A DNA stretch of 64,000 bases from Streptomyces monomycini. Lineage in GTDB: Bacteria; Actinomycetota; Actinomycetes; Streptomycetales; Streptomycetaceae. Within the stretch, counting starts at the first letter, position 1. Each line of letters begins with the position of its first letter. Both the position numbers and the translations under genes were made by a program. This document shows positions 44,046 through 52,784 of this stretch, piece after piece. Below the pieces are notes generated by a model that did not search any database, was not told the origin of the DNA, and saw only the letters and a list, made by a program, of their open reading frames with translations. The DNA is taken from assembly GCF_022271435.1 (NCBI RefSeq), contig NZ_JAFIQY010000028.1:42996-106995 (forward strand), read 5' to 3'.

Positions 44046-45455
44046 TCAGGTCGCCCGCGGCCCGGCCTCCGGAACGACGCGGGCCGCCGCCTGCGGCCGT
44101 ACGGACTCCCTTCGGCCCGGCAGCCCCTTCGGGCGGGCGCTGATCACCAGCGTCCCTTCCTCGATCTGGTAGTCCAGCGGCAGCCCCAGGCCCCGCATCG
44201 CCGCGACCATGCCGGTGTTCGACGCCTGCGTGATCACGTACACGCTCGCGCAGCCGGCGTCGGCCGCCATGCCGACCAGCCGGCGCAGCAGCTCCGACCC
44301 GATGCCGCGCTGCTGCCACGCGTCCTCGACGAGCAGCGCGACCTCCGTCTCCTCGCCGTCCCACAGCAGGTGGCCGAGGGCCACCAGCCGCCCGGACGCC
44401 GTCTCGACCGCGAGGGTGCGGCCGAAGCGGGGGCTGAGCAGGTGGTCCAGATAGCGCTCGGCGTCGGCGACCGGGCCGTGGTAGCGCATCGCCAGCGTCC
44501 GGGCCGAGCAGCGGTCGTGCATCTCACGGGCCGCGGCCAGGTCCGAGGCGTCGGCGCGGCGGACGGTGAGGGCGTTGCCCTCGGGCAGGGTCAGCACGTC
44601 GCGGCGCGGCGGCACCCGCCGGCCGAGCCGGGCGTCCAGCTCGACGAGCGCCCGTACCCGGGCGAACTCGGTGGGCGTGAAGGGCAGGTGCGGGCGTTCG
44701 ATGGTGACGGATCCCCCGGACGGGTCACGGAACGTCATGCGGTGCTCTTCGAGCAGACCCTCGTCCGGCACCCGTTCGGCGGCCGGGCGCCCGTTCAGGG
44801 CTGCCGCGGGCACCGAACGGATGGTGCAGCGGCCCAGCAACTGGCGCAGCGCGAGCGGCAGCTCGGCGGAGTCCAGGGCCGTACGGGTGGCCAGCCCCAG
44901 CATCCGGGTGGGGGCGTCCACCAGGTCGTGGGCGTCCGCGCGCTCCAGCCAGGTGCGGGAGCCGCCCGCCGCGGCGACCGTCCGGGTCAGTTCGGCGGCG
45001 GGCAGCGGTACGGGCGCGCGCAGCAGGAACTCGTCGACCGTCCCGTCCGACAGCGGGTGCGTCTGCAGGCTGAGGATGTCCACCCGGTGCCCGGCCAGCG
45101 CCGTGCAGAGCGCGGCGAGGCTGCCCGGTTCGTCCCGTACGGTGGTCCGCATCCGCCACAGCGCCGTCTCCTGCCGCTCCCCTTCGGGAACGGCCGGAGC
45201 GGTGGGCGCTGCGGCGCCCGTATCGGTCGGCGGCGGCGCGTGGTCGTGGCGCCGTGACCACCAGGTGTGGAACCCGGCCGTGGCGATCAGGACGGCCGCC
45301 GAGCAGCACAGCAGCACCGGACCCGACGGGCCGTGTGCGATGGCGTTGGCGACCGCGTCCGCCACGGACACCGCGGTGAACAGGGCCGCCAGCTCGACCA
45401 GGTCCCGCCGCCAGTGGTGGCGGCGGGTGCTTTTGGCAGATGTCGCGTCAGTCAT
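44046..45455 (-). CDS. Membrane-anchored ACT-domain and GNAT acetyltransferase protein
   Basis: A 469-residue protein with three parts. The N-terminal region (about 20-67) has one or two hydrophobic helices. A Pro/Ala linker leads to an ACT-like ligand-binding domain (about 100-165, starting RTTVRDEPGSLAALCTAL). A C-terminal GNAT acetyltransferase fold (about 305-450) carries the acetyl-CoA loop around QQRGIGSELL. This suggests small-molecule-regulated acetylation near the membrane. The substrate and ligand are unknown. The ATG at 45455 is the only good start. The 3' end faces the protease terminator. Confidence 0.85.
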   Translation of the reverse strand: MTDATSAKSTRRHHWRRDLVELAALFTAVSVADAVANAIAHGPSGPVLLCCSAAVLIATAGFHTWWSRRHDHAPPPTDTGAAAPTAPAVPEGERQETALWRMRTTVRDEPGSLAALCTALAGHRVDILSLQTHPLSDGTVDEFLLRAPVPLPAAELTRTVAAAGGSRTWLERADAHDLVDAPTRMLGLATRTALDSAELPLALRQLLGRCTIRSVPAAALNGRPAAERVPDEGLLEEHRMTFRDPSGGSVTIERPHLPFTPTEFARVRALVELDARLGRRVPPRRDVLTLPEGNALTVRRADASDLAAAREMHDRCSARTLAMRYHGPVADAERYLDHLLSPRFGRTLAVETASGRLVALGHLLWDGEETEVALLVEDAWQQRGIGSELLRRLVGMAADAGCASVYVITQASNTGMVAAMRGLGLPLDYQIEEGTLVISARPKGLPGRRESVRPQAAARVVPEAGPRAT

Positions 45456-45553
45456 GCAGACCAGCGTTGCCCACGGGTGTTGCCTGATCGCGAACGCTCT
45501 GTGACCGATGGGTAAAGGACGCAATCGCGGCAAAAGGCGGCAGCTCCCGTTCG

Positions 45554-47185
45554 CTACCGGTCCGGCTGTCCGACCCGGCCCGGCTGCAACGACCGGCTGA
45601 ACAGGACCTGCCCGCCTTCCTGACGCAGCCGCACGGTCAGCTCGCCGCTCTCCCCGTCGATGTCCACCTCCCCGAAGTACTGCGGGCTCTCGGCGGGGGA
45701 GACGTTCGCCCGCTGCGGCGCCTTGACGAAGGGCTGGGCCGGACCGAAGGTGCCGTCCAGCGGCACGGCCGGGAAGCCGCCCGCGTTCAGCGGACCCGAG
45801 ACGAACTCCCAGAACGGCGCGAAGTCCTGGAAAGCGGCGCGCGACGGGTCGTAGTGCTGGGCGGAGGTGTAGTGCACATCGGTGGTCAGCCAGACCGTGC
45901 CGGTGACGCGGCGGTGCTTGATGTGCCGCAGCAACTCGGCGATCTGCAGCTCCCGGCCCAGCGGCGCGCCCGGATCGCCCTGCGCCACCGCCTCGAAGTT
46001 CGTCCCGCCGTCCGGGACCGCGAGTCCCAGCGGCAGGTCGGAGGCGATCACCTTCCACACGGCACGGGACCGCGACAGCGCCCGCTTGAGCCAGGCCAGC
46101 TGCTCGGCGCCGAGGATGCCCTGCCGGTCGTCGGTCTGCCGGTTCGGGGAGTTGGCGTTCCGGTACGTGCGCATGTCCAGCACGAACACGTCCAGCAGCG
46201 GACCGTGATGGATCACCCGGTAGACCCGTCCGCCCCGGTCCGACCGGAGCGTACGGATGGGGAAGTACTCCCGGAACGCCCGCAGCGACCGGGCCGCGAG
46301 CACGTCCACGTCCTTCTCCGTGTACCGGGCGTCGTCCAGGATCTGGCCCGGGTACCAGTTGTTGCGTACCTCGTGGTCGTCCCACTGGATGATGGTGGGC
46401 ACCTGCGCGTTGAAGCGGCGCAGGTGCGCGTCCAGCAGGTTGTAGCGGAAGGCACCGCGGTACTCCGCCAGCGTCTCGGCGACCTTCGACTTCTCCTCGG
46501 TGGTCACATTGCGCCAGATCCTGCCGTCGGGCAGTCGCACACTGGCTTCGATCGGACTGTCGGCGTAAATGTTGTCGCCGCTGCACAGGAAGAAGTCCGG
46601 ATCGCGGCGGCGCATCTCCTCGTAGATCCGGTAGCCGCCGCGCTCCGGGTTGATGCCCCAGCCCTGCCCGGCGAGATCGCCCGACCAGGTGAAGCGCACA
46701 CCGTCGCGGCGCCGGTCCGAGGCGGTACGGAACGTGCCGGCGACCGGCTCGCCCGTGCGCCGGTAGTCGTACGGGTCGGCCAGCAGCACCCGGTAGTGGA
46801 CCTGCTCGCCGGACGGCAGGCCGTGCAGCGCGGTGGTGCCGGTGAAGTCCGTACCGGGGCCCAGCACCGGACCGTGCCAGGTACGGGCGTTGCGGAACGA
46901 CTCGGTGGCCGCCGTCTGCACGAGCATCCGGGCCGGCCGGTCGGACCGCACCCACACCAGCCCGGAAGAGGCCGTCACATCCCCGGTCTGCACGCCCCAC
47001 GGGGCACTCGGCCGCCCGGCACGCGCCTGCGCCGGCGCCACTCCGGTACGGGGTACGGCGCCCGCTCCGGAACCGCCCGCGCCCGCGGCGTTCGCGGCGG
47101 CGGGGAGGGCGAGAACCGCGGTGCCGAGCGCCGCGCCGTGCAGCACCGACCGCCGGTTGACGGCTCTGCCGGATCCCTGCGCCAT
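45554..47185 (-). CDS. phoD: PhoD-family alkaline phosphatase, Tat-secreted
   Basis: A 543-residue extracytoplasmic phosphodiesterase/phosphatase. It has a twin-arginine signal (NRRSVLHGAAL, about 10-34), an N-terminal Ig-like PhoD_N domain (GVQTGDVTASSGLVWVRS) and a metallophosphatase core with SGDNIYAD, QWDDHEVRNNW, VLDMRTYR and TTDVHYT motifs. PhoD enzymes release phosphate outside the cell under phosphate limitation. A ribosome binding site GGGAGG precedes the ATG. Candidate PHO-box direct repeats lie about 65-86 bp upstream, in line with PhoP control. Confidence 0.94.
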   Translation of the reverse strand: MAQGSGRAVNRRSVLHGAALGTAVLALPAAANAAGAGGSGAGAVPRTGVAPAQARAGRPSAPWGVQTGDVTASSGLVWVRSDRPARMLVQTAATESFRNARTWHGPVLGPGTDFTGTTALHGLPSGEQVHYRVLLADPYDYRRTGEPVAGTFRTASDRRRDGVRFTWSGDLAGQGWGINPERGGYRIYEEMRRRDPDFFLCSGDNIYADSPIEASVRLPDGRIWRNVTTEEKSKVAETLAEYRGAFRYNLLDAHLRRFNAQVPTIIQWDDHEVRNNWYPGQILDDARYTEKDVDVLAARSLRAFREYFPIRTLRSDRGGRVYRVIHHGPLLDVFVLDMRTYRNANSPNRQTDDRQGILGAEQLAWLKRALSRSRAVWKVIASDLPLGLAVPDGGTNFEAVAQGDPGAPLGRELQIAELLRHIKHRRVTGTVWLTTDVHYTSAQHYDPSRAAFQDFAPFWEFVSGPLNAGGFPAVPLDGTFGPAQPFVKAPQRANVSPAESPQYFGEVDIDGESGELTVRLRQEGGQVLFSRSLQPGRVGQPDR

Positions 47186-47249
47186 GTGAAACCTCCCGTA
47201 AGACGACCGATCTTGGTGACGTTCCCGTTCGTACCGGCGCCCGATGCCT

Positions 47250-47271
47250 CACCGCCGAACGGGCGGTGAAC
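47250..47271 (-). promoter_or_regulatory. Candidate PHO box upstream of phoD
   Basis: Read on the minus strand there are two adjacent 11-nt units, GTTCACCGCCC and GTTCGGCGGTG. Streptomyces PhoP binds 11-nt direct repeats with a GTTCACC-like conserved half. The position 65-86 bp upstream of a phoD start supports the call; the second unit is degenerate. Confidence 0.55.
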
Positions 47272-47422
47272 TCCGGGAGGCTTGCAGAGTACGGCGGGGC
47301 GGGCGGCACAGCGGGCGGTCCGGACACGATTCTTCCGCCCGGTGCCGCACATCACGTCCGAACCGGCCACCTCACGGACGTTCCTGCTGGACAACGCCCG
47401 GCCGGGCCGCTGGGATGAAGGC

Positions 47423-48319
47423 GTGCGAACCGACTCCGCGACCGACGTCTTCCAGGAACACCGCCCCGTCCTGCTGGGCGTGGCCTACCGGATGCTCGGC
47501 CGGGTGGCCGACGCCGAGGACGTGGTGCAGGAGGCATGGCTGCGCTGGTCGTCCGCCGACCGGCAACAGGTCCGCGAGCCGCGTGCCTACCTGGTGCGCG
47601 TCACGACCCGGCTGGCCATTGACCGGCTGCGGCAGGTCCAGGCGCGCCGCGAGGCGTACGTCGGCCCCTGGCTGCCCGAGCCCCTGGCCACCGACTTCGG
47701 CGCCACGGCCACCGACACCGCGGAACGCGCCGTCCTCGCCGAGTCCGTCACCCTCGCGGTCCTGGTGGTGCTGGAGACGCTGTCACCGCTGGAACGCGCG
47801 GTGTTCGTACTGCGCGAGGCGTTCGGCTACCCGTACGCGGAGATCGCCACCGTCCTGGAGCGCGGCGAGGCGGCGGTGCGCCAGCTCGCGGGCCGCGCCC
47901 GGCGCCACGTCGAAGAGCGCCGCCCGCGCTTCCAGGTCGACCCGGCCCGGCAGCGCGACCTGACCGAGCGCTTCCTCGCGGCAGCGGCGGGCGACGACCT
48001 GGAAGGCCTGCTCGCCCTGCTGGCCGAGGACGTACGACTGATCGGCGACAGCGGCGGCAAGGCCCAGGCGCCGCTGCGGATCATCGAGACGGCGGACAAG
48101 GTCGGCCGCTTCCTGCTCGGCGTGGCCCGGGCCGGCGTCCCGTCGGCCGAGTACGTCCTCCGGGAGCTGAACGGTGGCGTCGCACTGGTGGTGCTCTCCG
48201 CGGGCCGGCCCGATACGGTCTTCCAGGTCGATGTGGTGGACGGCCGGATCCAGACCGTGTACATCGTCCGTAACCCGGACAAGTTGGCGTTGCTTGCCGG
48301 GGTGGGCCGATCGGACTGA
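47423..48319 (+). CDS. ECF41-type (SigJ-like) sigma factor with C-terminal SnoaL-like domain
   Basis: A 298-residue sigma factor. Region 2 has the ECF41 pattern (LLGVAYRMLGRVADAEDVVQEAWLR), region 4 lies around residues 115-165, and a SnoaL/NTF2-like C-terminal domain at about 180-290 acts in this group as a built-in regulatory part. The GTG at 47423 is the best start because the longer frame reads into the phoD promoter. ECF41 genes are usually next to a carboxymuconolactone decarboxylase, oxidoreductase or epimerase gene. None is seen here: the neighbours are phoD and a racemase-like gene. Confidence 0.92.
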   Translation: MRTDSATDVFQEHRPVLLGVAYRMLGRVADAEDVVQEAWLRWSSADRQQVREPRAYLVRVTTRLAIDRLRQVQARREAYVGPWLPEPLATDFGATATDTAERAVLAESVTLAVLVVLETLSPLERAVFVLREAFGYPYAEIATVLERGEAAVRQLAGRARRHVEERRPRFQVDPARQRDLTERFLAAAAGDDLEGLLALLAEDVRLIGDSGGKAQAPLRIIETADKVGRFLLGVARAGVPSAEYVLRELNGGVALVVLSAGRPDTVFQVDVVDGRIQTVYIVRNPDKLALLAGVGRSD

Positions 48320-48360
48320 CGAGGGTGAGCGCCTCGGGTACGTCCCGGGGCCGGCGGAGG

Positions 48361-49185
48361 CTACGCGGTACCCGTCAGTTGTCGTACCGCTGCGCGCAGG
48401 CCGAGCCGCGGGCTGGACAGGACGATTCCGTACGGGGACCGGACGTCGTCCGCTCCGGAAGCGTTTGTTCCACAACCGCCCACCTCAGCACCGTCCGCTC
48501 CGGGACCGTCTGGTCCGGAACCGCCCGCCGCGGCGTCGCCCACCGGGCCGTCGCCCGCCTCGGCACCGTCATCCACCGCCGCACCGTCACCCACCCGCTC
48601 CGCCGCCGAGGCCATTGACGCCTGAGCGAGGACGATCGCGTCGGCGCGCTCCCCGTCGCCGCCCGGGAACGCCTCGCGCCGCGCGGCACGGACAGCCGTG
48701 GCGACGGCATCGTCGCACCCCTCCTGGTCGCCCGCCTCGAAGAGGTCCCAGGCACCCGGCACGACCCGGGTGACGACGCTGACCTTGCTGTCCGCGCGTG
48801 CGGCCTCCTCGGCGATCAGGTCCGCCGTCGGCCGCAAGGTGCTCTGCACCGTGGCGAGCACGGTGACGCGCGATCCGGCCGCGACGGCCGCGGCGGCCAT
48901 CGGCCGGTCCACGCGCAGGACGGGCACACCGACGGCCACCGCGGCCTCCTCGGCGACCGCGCCGATGGTCGAGCACGTGCACAGGATCGCCGCGGCCCCT
49001 TCCCCGGCAGCTGTCGCGAGCACGTCCCGTACCGCCGTCCCGACCGCCTCCGGGCCTTCCTCGCGGGCCCGGTCGAGCAGGTCCGGGTGTACGAGATGCC
49101 GCAGGACCGTACCGGGGGAGTCCTCGTCGCGCAGCGCGTCGAAGACCGGAACGTGGACGGGCGAGGTGTGCAGCAGCGTGAGCAT
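48361..49185 (-). CDS. Aspartate/glutamate racemase superfamily protein
   Basis: A 274-residue protein resembling the Asp/Glu/hydantoin racemase superfamily, with one catalytic-type Cys in ILCTCST (about residue 69). Near residues 198-248 there is an Asp/Gly/Ala-rich low-complexity insert, where the second catalytic Cys of the fold would be expected. A single Cys (GGCGTN) lies in the insert. Racemase activity is therefore uncertain. It is divergent from the GntR regulator. The start at 49185 gives the usual MLTLLHTSPVH N-terminus. Confidence 0.75.
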   Translation of the reverse strand: MLTLLHTSPVHVPVFDALRDEDSPGTVLRHLVHPDLLDRAREEGPEAVGTAVRDVLATAAGEGAAAILCTCSTIGAVAEEAAVAVGVPVLRVDRPMAAAAVAAGSRVTVLATVQSTLRPTADLIAEEAARADSKVSVVTRVVPGAWDLFEAGDQEGCDDAVATAVRAARREAFPGGDGERADAIVLAQASMASAAERVGDGAAVDDGAEAGDGPVGDAAAGGSGPDGPGADGAEVGGCGTNASGADDVRSPYGIVLSSPRLGLRAAVRQLTGTA

Positions 49186-49248
49186 GATCGGCAGGCTAGC
49201 CGATCACGGTCACCGGTCACCGGCCGTGAACGGATCGGTCGATTGGTC

Positions 49249-49277
49249 TTGACCAAGGGTGGGGGCGGCCATATCGT
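49249..49277 (+). promoter_or_regulatory. Candidate vegetative promoter for the GntR regulator
   Basis: TTGACC (49249-49254), a 17-bp spacer and TATCGT (49272-49277) match the HrdB-type -35/-10 pattern. They lie upstream of the GntR start. An AT-richer stretch (about 49290-49320) follows. Confidence 0.5.
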
Positions 49278-49389
49278 CACAGGGATACTGCAACAACCTT
49301 TAATAAAGAAGCGCTCATATCCGGGCGCACGCGCGGGCTCGGGACGGGCCCGCGCTCCGGTGGGGACCACCTCCGCCGGGAAGACGGCC

Positions 49390-50166
49390 ATGGCGGAGGA
49401 CAGGGTGGGGACCACGCAGCTCGAAACGGTGCCGGAGCCGAAGTACTGGCACCTCAAGACCGTGCTCAGCGAGGCGCTGGACTCGGAGTTCTCGGTCGGT
49501 GAGATCCTGCCCAACGAGCGCGAGCTGGCGGCGCGGTTCGGCGTCGCCCGTGCCACCCTGCGGCAGGCGCTGGAACAACTGGAACTGGAAGGCCGGCTGC
49601 AACGCCGTCGCGGCGTGGGCACGACCGTCGCGCCGCCCCGCGTGGGCGTGGCCGTCGACCCCGCCCACCACACCTGGCCGGGCGCGCCCGGTGACGACTG
49701 GCAGCCCGTCGACGCCGTCGCGTCGCGGAACGTGCCCGCGGCCGTGGCCCGTCTGCTGGAACTGACGCCCGGCGAGCAGGTGCACGTCGTGCACCGCAGC
49801 CGCGTCACGCACGGCCAGCCGGTCGCCGCCGAGCAGCTCTACGTCCCGGCCCGCTGCGTACCGGAAGCCGAGGCCGCCGTCGGCGCGGCCGTGGACGCCC
49901 CGGCGCGCGCCCGCACCGTCCTGCGCGAGCTCCAGCAGCTCGAACTGGAAGGCCAGGACCGTGCCGTGGAACTCGGCTCGGCCCGCGCGGACGACGCCAA
50001 GGAACTGGACCGACTGCCCGGCGCCCCCGTCCTCGTCGTCACCACCCGCTACTTCGCGGGCGGCCGCACCGCGGCCGTGGCCCTGTCCACCTACCGCGCC
50101 GACACCTGCCGGCTCACCTTCGGCGACAACGAGACCGACACGGGCGTCACCGTCCTCGCGAGCTGA
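49390..50166 (+). CDS. GntR-family (HutC/DasR-like) transcriptional regulator
   Basis: A 258-residue protein. The N-terminal winged helix (NERELAARFGVARATLRQALEQLE, about 38-65) is followed by a UTRA-like effector domain (about 90-250). The lengths fit the HutC subfamily, to which DasR belongs, but the effector residues are not recognisable as N-acetylglucosamine-specific. The ATG at 49390 is chosen for the usual length and the purine-rich stretch upstream. It is divergent from the racemase-like gene, a possible target. Confidence 0.9.
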   Translation: MAEDRVGTTQLETVPEPKYWHLKTVLSEALDSEFSVGEILPNERELAARFGVARATLRQALEQLELEGRLQRRRGVGTTVAPPRVGVAVDPAHHTWPGAPGDDWQPVDAVASRNVPAAVARLLELTPGEQVHVVHRSRVTHGQPVAAEQLYVPARCVPEAEAAVGAAVDAPARARTVLRELQQLELEGQDRAVELGSARADDAKELDRLPGAPVLVVTTRYFAGGRTAAVALSTYRADTCRLTFGDNETDTGVTVLAS

Positions 50167-50251
50167 CGGCAAGGCCTGAGCCGTACGGGCCGTACGGGCC
50201 GTACGGGAGGCCGACGCCGCCTCCGGAGCGTTGCCGCGCGATAATCGGCCC

Positions 50252-50620
50252 ATGCTGAGAGTCGGGTCGGTCGTGCTGGGTGCTTCGGACGTGCGGCGTG
50301 CGGCCGCCTTCTGGGCGGAGGCCCTGGGGTATGAGCCCCGCGAGGAGGCGGAGGACGGCTGGGTGGTGCTGAAGCCCGCGGAAGGCACCGGTGTCCAGGT
50401 GTCGATCGGCCGGAGCGGGACGCCCGCGCAGGAGCACCCGCGGGTCCACCTGGATCTGTACGCCGGTGACGCCGCCGACCAGGCCGCCGAGGTCGAGCGC
50501 CTGGTCGCCTTGGGCGCCCGGCGGGTCGACTGGGACCGCTACCCGGAGGACGCCGACTTCGTCGTCCTGGCCGACCCCGAGGGCAACCGCTTCTGCGTGA
50601 TCGACACCGGACGCGGCTGA
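50252..50620 (+). CDS. VOC-family (glyoxalase/bleomycin-resistance fold) protein
   Basis: A 122-residue single VOC domain with a beta-alpha-beta-beta-beta start (VGSVVLGASDVRRAAAFWAEALGY) and a C-terminal metal-site region DPEGNRFCVI. Length is typical. Such proteins are metal-dependent isomerases, dioxygenases or binding proteins; the substrate is unknown. It is preceded by three tandem CCGTACGGG 9-mers. Confidence 0.85.
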   Translation: MLRVGSVVLGASDVRRAAAFWAEALGYEPREEAEDGWVVLKPAEGTGVQVSIGRSGTPAQEHPRVHLDLYAGDAADQAAEVERLVALGARRVDWDRYPEDADFVVLADPEGNRFCVIDTGRG

Positions 50621-50639
50621 ACGGAGGCGTCGCAGAGGC

Positions 50640-51476
50640 TCATCGGTCATCGGAACCTGCCCCCGTACCGGCCGGTGACGCGTCGGCCGGCGGTCTCAGG
50701 AAGGCCCGCACCAGCGGTACGACGAGGTCGGCGCGCCGCGGCAGGTCGCTGTGGGTCGTCCCCGGCAGCACCCCGAGCTGTGAGCCGGGGATGAGCTCGT
50801 GCATCTCGACGGCGTGTTCCAGCCGCACGAAGTCGGTGTCGCCGACCAGCAGGAGGACAGGCGCCTCCAGGCCGGCCAGGGCCCGGGCGGGCCAGCCCTC
50901 GAAGGCGTGCACCGTCGGTTGCAGCTTCTCGGCGAACGCCTCGAAGCGGCCGGGATCGGGGGCGACCTTCGCGTAGGCCTCGTACATCTCCTGGAAGTCG
51001 CTCTCGGTGGGCATCCGCCGGGAGCCCGCCCGCGCCCGTGGGTCGAGGACCTCCGGGTGGTAGCCGTCGGGCCGGTAGTGGGTGGAGGCGAGCACCAGCC
51101 GGTCCACCCGCGCGGGCCGGGTGAGCGCCAGTTGGAGGGCGGTCAGGCCGCCGAGGCTGAACCCGAAGAAATCCGCCCGGCCGATCCCGAGATGGTCCAG
51201 CAGCCCCACCACGTCGTCGGCCAGGTACGCGAGCGTAGGGTCCCGGTCGATGTCGCCGGTGTGCCCGTGCCCCTGCAACTCGACGGCGACGACCTGCCGC
51301 GTCGCGGCGAGCGCGGGCAGTATGCCGCCGAAGGTCAGGTCGATGGTGAGCAGTCCGCCGTGCAGCAGGACCAGCGGCTGCCCCGTGCCATGGATCTCGT
51401 AGTACAGATCCAGGCCGTTGACCCGCGCATACCCGGCGGACGACGGATAGGTGCCCGACTCCTGACCCTCGCTCAT
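50640..51476 (-). CDS. Alpha/beta hydrolase
   Basis: A 278-residue alpha/beta hydrolase. It has an oxyanion-region LLHGG (about 38-42), a nucleophile elbow GFSLGG (Ser about 110), an acid region LLVGDTDF near 221 and a C-terminal TTHSD with the catalytic His. The catalytic triad is intact. The ATG at 51476 follows GGGGAG, and the longer frame is not needed. The reaction (esterase, lactonase or haloperoxidase-like) cannot be told from sequence. It converges on the VOC gene. Confidence 0.9.
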   Translation of the reverse strand: MSEGQESGTYPSSAGYARVNGLDLYYEIHGTGQPLVLLHGGLLTIDLTFGGILPALAATRQVVAVELQGHGHTGDIDRDPTLAYLADDVVGLLDHLGIGRADFFGFSLGGLTALQLALTRPARVDRLVLASTHYRPDGYHPEVLDPRARAGSRRMPTESDFQEMYEAYAKVAPDPGRFEAFAEKLQPTVHAFEGWPARALAGLEAPVLLLVGDTDFVRLEHAVEMHELIPGSQLGVLPGTTHSDLPRRADLVVPLVRAFLRPPADASPAGTGAGSDDR

Positions 51477-51688
51477 CGCGCTCTCCCCGGTTCGGCCCCG
51501 TGACCGGCCGCGTGACACCTGCCCGGCCGGTCTCCGGAGCAACTGTCAGCACACTAGCCGGGGGGTCTGACAACGCCCCCGCGTCACGCCGGGGACCGGC
51601 CCAGAGGCCTGCCGGGGAGAACGGTCAGCTTGTCGTTCAACGTGTGCACTGCCGCTTCGGTCGAGCCGGTGGGCTGGGGGGACCTGAC

Positions 51689-52127
51689 ATGCTTCGGGGC
51701 ATGGAGTCCCGCAGTCCCGAGAAAAGCCCGTTGCGTCTGGCTGATGTCTGCCCTGATCTTGTCGGCGAGACAGTCGCCCTGCTGAGGGGCTCACATCCGG
51801 GAGACCCGATCGCGGACTCGATCTCGACCCTTTCCTTTCACGGGATCTGCCGCAACTACGTGCTGACCGCTCCAGAGGGGACGCCATCGCCGTGGGTCAT
51901 CGAGCTGGAGCGTGACCAGGAGACGGTGTTCCTGCTGGGTGTTGATCCGTCTCGGTCTGAACGAAGCCGGCCGAGGATGTCGACAGGCAGCCCTGCACGT
52001 GTTGACGTCCGGCCGCAGCCACGGCGAGACACCCACGGCCGGCACAAGCCTGCCGTCCGCCGCCCTCACCTCCGCTGAACTGATAATCACGGATCAAGTT
52101 CGAGCCTCGTTCGACGCCGGACCATAG
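51689..52127 (+). pseudogene. Frameshifted small conserved gene
   Basis: Two plus-strand frames fit together into one protein of about 145 residues. The first (from the ATG at 51689 or 51701) reads LADVCPDLVGETVALL and ends naturally at about FLLGVD near 51944. The next frame continues IRLGLNEAGRGCRQAALHVL and runs to a stop at 52127. Past 51946 the first frame turns into Arg/Pro-rich shadow sequence, as expected after a one-base indel. This is either a real disruption or a sequencing error. The family is not one I can name. Confidence 0.55.
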
Positions 52128-52136
52128 ATGACAAGG

Positions 52137-52784
52137 TCAGGGCCTGTTCAAATACGTGAGGACGGCCAGGACGCGGCGGTTGTTGCTGTCGTCGTCGGTG
52201 ATGCCGAGTTTGCCGAACATGGAGGTGGTGTACTTGCTGATGGCGCTCTCGCTGAGGAAGAGCCGCTGCCCGATGGCCTGGTTGGACAGGCCCTCGGCCA
52301 TGAGGCCGAGCACGGAGTGCTCCCGTTCGGTCAGCTCCGCGAGGCGCCGGTGCGAGGAGCCGCTGGCCAGAAGCTTGGCGATGACGGCCGGGTCCATGGC
52401 GGTCCCGCCGCCGGCCACCCGTTCCAGGGCGTCCATGAACTGGTCGGCGTCGAACACGCTCTCCTTGAGGAAGTAGCCGACACCGCCGGCCCCGTCGGCC
52501 AGGAGTTCGCGGGCATAGAGCTGTTCGACGTGCTGGGACAGGACCAGGACCGGCAGGCCGGGCACCTCACGGCGGGCGGCGAGGGCCGCGCGCAGCCCTT
52601 CGTCCGACTGGGCCGGCGGCATCCGGACGTCGACGACGGCGACGTCCGGCCGCCACGTCAGCAGGGCTTCGAGCGTCTCCGGTCCGGTGGCCGCCGTGGC
52701 CACCACCTGGTGCCCGCACGCCTCGATGAGGCGCACCATCCCGTCCCGCAGGAGATAGAGGTCTTCGGCTACAACGATGCGCAT
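52137..52784 (-). CDS. NarL/LuxR-type response regulator
   Basis: A 215-residue regulator. The receiver domain (about 1-125) has the acidic pocket AED near residue 7, the phospho-acceptor Asp in VVDVRMP (about 52) and a Lys in FLKES. The LuxR-type helix-turn-helix (about 148-212) contains LTEREHSVLGLMAEGLSNQAI. The ATG at 52784 lies inside the end of the kinase gene, so the two are co-translated. It probably responds to the adjacent kinase. Confidence 0.95.
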   Translation of the reverse strand: MRIVVAEDLYLLRDGMVRLIEACGHQVVATAATGPETLEALLTWRPDVAVVDVRMPPAQSDEGLRAALAARREVPGLPVLVLSQHVEQLYARELLADGAGGVGYFLKESVFDADQFMDALERVAGGGTAMDPAVIAKLLASGSSHRRLAELTEREHSVLGLMAEGLSNQAIGQRLFLSESAISKYTTSMFGKLGITDDDSNNRRVLAVLTYLNRP

